Notes under the pieces: generated by a model
The model's database searches: none
The model's input: the letters and a program-made list of their open reading frames with translations, nothing else
Told to the model about the DNA's origin: nothing
Shown here: one piece after another, positions 61,517 to 64,000 of the stretch
Layout of the letters: each line of letters opens with the position of its first letter
Position numbering within the stretch: the first letter of the stretch is position 1
Source: Microcebus murinus
Lineage: Eukaryota > Chordata > Mammalia > Primates > Cheirogaleidae
Direction of reading: 5' to 3'
DNA length: 64,000 nt
Assembly (NCBI RefSeq): GCF_040939455.1
Contig: NC_134107.1
Span: 11,657,537 to 11,721,536, forward strand
Translations under genes and position numbers: made by a program

Positions 61517-61850
61517 ATTTATTTATTTATTTTTGAGACAGAGTCTCACTTTGTTGCCCAGGCTAGAGTGAGTGCCGTGGCATCAGCCTAGCTCACAGCA
61601 ACCTCAATCTCCTGGCTCAAGTGATCCTCCTGCCTCAGCCTCCCAAGTAGCTGGGACTACAGGCATGCACCGCCATGCCCGGCTAATTTTTTTTGTATAT
61701 ATATTTTTTAGTTGGTCAATTAATTTCTTTCTATTTTTAATAGAGGTGGGGTCTTGCTCAGGCTGGTTTTGAACTCCTGACCTCGAGCAATCAGCCCGCC
61801 TCGGCCTCCCAGAGTGCTAGGATTACAGGCGTGAGCCACCACGCCCGGCC
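61517..61850 (-). mobile_element. Alu, antisense, in L1
   Basis: gagacagagtctcactttgt to gccaccacgcccggcc. The duplication tcaacttaattatt (61503-61516 and 61851-61864) is perfect. Confidence 0.94.
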
Positions 61851-62341
61851 TCAACTTAATTATTTTGCATGTGGATATCCAGTTGTCCCAACACCATTTG
61901 TTAAAAAGACTATTCTTCCTCCATTCAATTGTATTGCACTCTTGTTGAAAAGCAATTGATCATAAGTGTGAGGATTTATTTCCACACTCCCAATTCTATT
62001 GCATTGCTCTGTTTATCCTTCCGCAAGTGTCATCGTCACTGTCTTGATTACTGTAGCTTTGTTGTGAGTTTTGAAATTGGAAGTGCAACTCCTCCAGCTT
62101 TGTTCTTCTTTTTCAAGATTGTTTCGGCTATTCTGGGTCCCTTGAGTTACCATATGAATTGAAGGATTAGCTTGTCATTTTTTGCAAAGGTGCCAGATGG
62201 GATTTTGATAGAGATAGCCTTAAATCTGTAAATAAATCTGGGGCGTATTGCCATTTTAACCATGTTAAGTCTTCCAGTCTATGAACATGGATGTCTTTCC
62301 ACTTATTTAGGTCTTTAATGTCTTTCAACAATATTTTATAG

Positions 62342-62724
<383 letters not shown>

Positions 62725-63695
62725 ATTCTGAAGTTTTTAATTCTTTTTGATGCTACTATAAATGGAATTGATTTTTAAATTTTATTTTTTTTTATTATTC
62801 ATTGAAAGTGTATAGAAATACAATGAGTTTTTATGTATTGATCAGGCATCTTGCAATCTTCCTGAACTTGTTTATTTTAATAGTTTTTTTGTGGATTCCT
62901 TAGGATTTTTTAATACACAAGATTATGTCATCTAAAAATAGGGATAGTTTTACTTCTTTCTTTTCAATATGTATTTATTTCATTTCATTTTTTTGCCTAA
63001 TTGCCCTGGATGACCCCCCAGGACAGTGTTGAACTAGAGCTGCAAAAGCAGCTGTCCTTGACTTGTTCCTCATGTTAGGGGGAGAAATTTCAGTCTTTCA
63101 CCATTAAATGTGATGTTAGCTGTGAGTTTTTCATACATACTCTTTATTAGATTGAGGAAACTCCTTTTCATTTCTAGTTTGTTGAGTGCTTTTGTCATAA
63201 AGGGGTGGTAATTCTGTCAGTGGCTTTTTCTGTATCTATTGAGATGATCATGGCTTTTTGTCCTTTATTTTACTGAAAGAGTAAATCCCATTAATTAACG
63301 TTGATATGTTAAAACAACCTTGCACTGCTTGGTCATGGTGTATAATTTTCTTCTCTTATGATGTTTTTGCCTGGTTTTGGTATCAGGGTAATACCAGTCT
63401 CAGAGCGAATTGATAAGTATTCTCTCTTCTATGTTTTGGAAGAATGTGTGAAGAATTGATATTAATTCTTTAAATGTTTGGTCGAATTTACCAATAGAGC
63501 CAACGGGCCTAGGGTTTTCTTCGTAGATAGTTTTCTCATTACTAAACCAATCTCTTTGCTTGTCATAGGTATATTCAGATTTTGTATTTCTTCTAGAGAG
63601 AGTTTCTGTAGAGTGTGTCTTTGTAGGATTTTATCCATCTCCCCGATGTTATCTAACTCGCTGGTGTGCCATTTTTGTGCAGTTTGGAAAACTCC

Positions 63696-64000
63696 TTAGG
63701 GTCTGACTGGGGACAGCTCCTTTCTTCTCGAATCTCTCCCCGCTTGGTTTCTGTGATGAGCTTTCTCAGTCGTCACGTGCCTGTGGCCTCACTAGAAGGA
63801 GGATGGTCACGGGGCCTCCTCATCGAGTTCCCGTGAGGTTTAGACAGTGACGCCCGGGAAGCGTGGAGCATGGCGCCTGGCGCTTGGGAAGAGCTGAGCC
63901 CCTGTCGCTGCCATCCTTATGGCCTCCTTCTGCTCTCTGGCTTCTCGTCCTCTGTCTCAGCAGGTACACTTCAGGCCAGTGGCTTTCCACCGGGGGTGAT
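63696..64000. other. Unique DNA to window end
   Basis: GC-rich after the L1. Nothing recognised. Confidence 0.3.

Overview
The window is nuclear DNA from a primate, most likely a Malagasy lemur. Two multi-exon genes in the left 20 kb read as close orthologues of the human 11q13 pair CCDC88B and RPS6KA4. The dispersed Alu copies carry a middle segment with TTAATTGGCCAACTAATATATA between the left arm and the AATTAGCCGGGCATGG right arm. I associate that form with lemur Alu rather than anthropoid Alu; it is recall, not a database result.

Layout. 1-5.85 kb: the 3' part of CCDC88B (+ strand), 12 coding exons ending with a stop at 5409-5411 and a poly(A) signal at 5827. 5.85-7.4 kb: short intergenic gap. 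7.4-7.74 kb: CpG-rich promoter and first exon of RPS6KA4. 7.67-18.87 kb: complete RPS6KA4 coding sequence, 17 coding exons, 764 codons, with its 3'UTR and poly(A) signal at 19578. Every exon joins in frame with GT/AG borders. 19.6-64 kb: no gene that I can support. This part holds about 30 Alu copies in all stages of decay, four larger L1 remnants (two interrupted by Alus), MaLR-type LTR pieces, one probable solo LTR, old DNA-transposon remnants, L2/MIR fragments and simple repeats, with unique sequence between them.

The two genes are neighbours on the same strand, and nothing here suggests they work in one pathway. CCDC88B is a Hook-related coiled-coil protein of immune cells. RPS6KA4 encodes MSK2, a nuclear two-domain kinase activated by p38 and ERK; all its catalytic and regulatory phosphosites are present.

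I found no undescribed biological system. The points most worth checking are a short RPS6KA4 intron whose ends resemble the human miR-1237 mirtron, a degenerate tandem array in RPS6KA4 intron 2, an apparent lineage-specific shortening of the MSK2 C-tail, and nested retrotransposon insertions in which an L1 and an Alu (or two Alus) share one target-site duplication.
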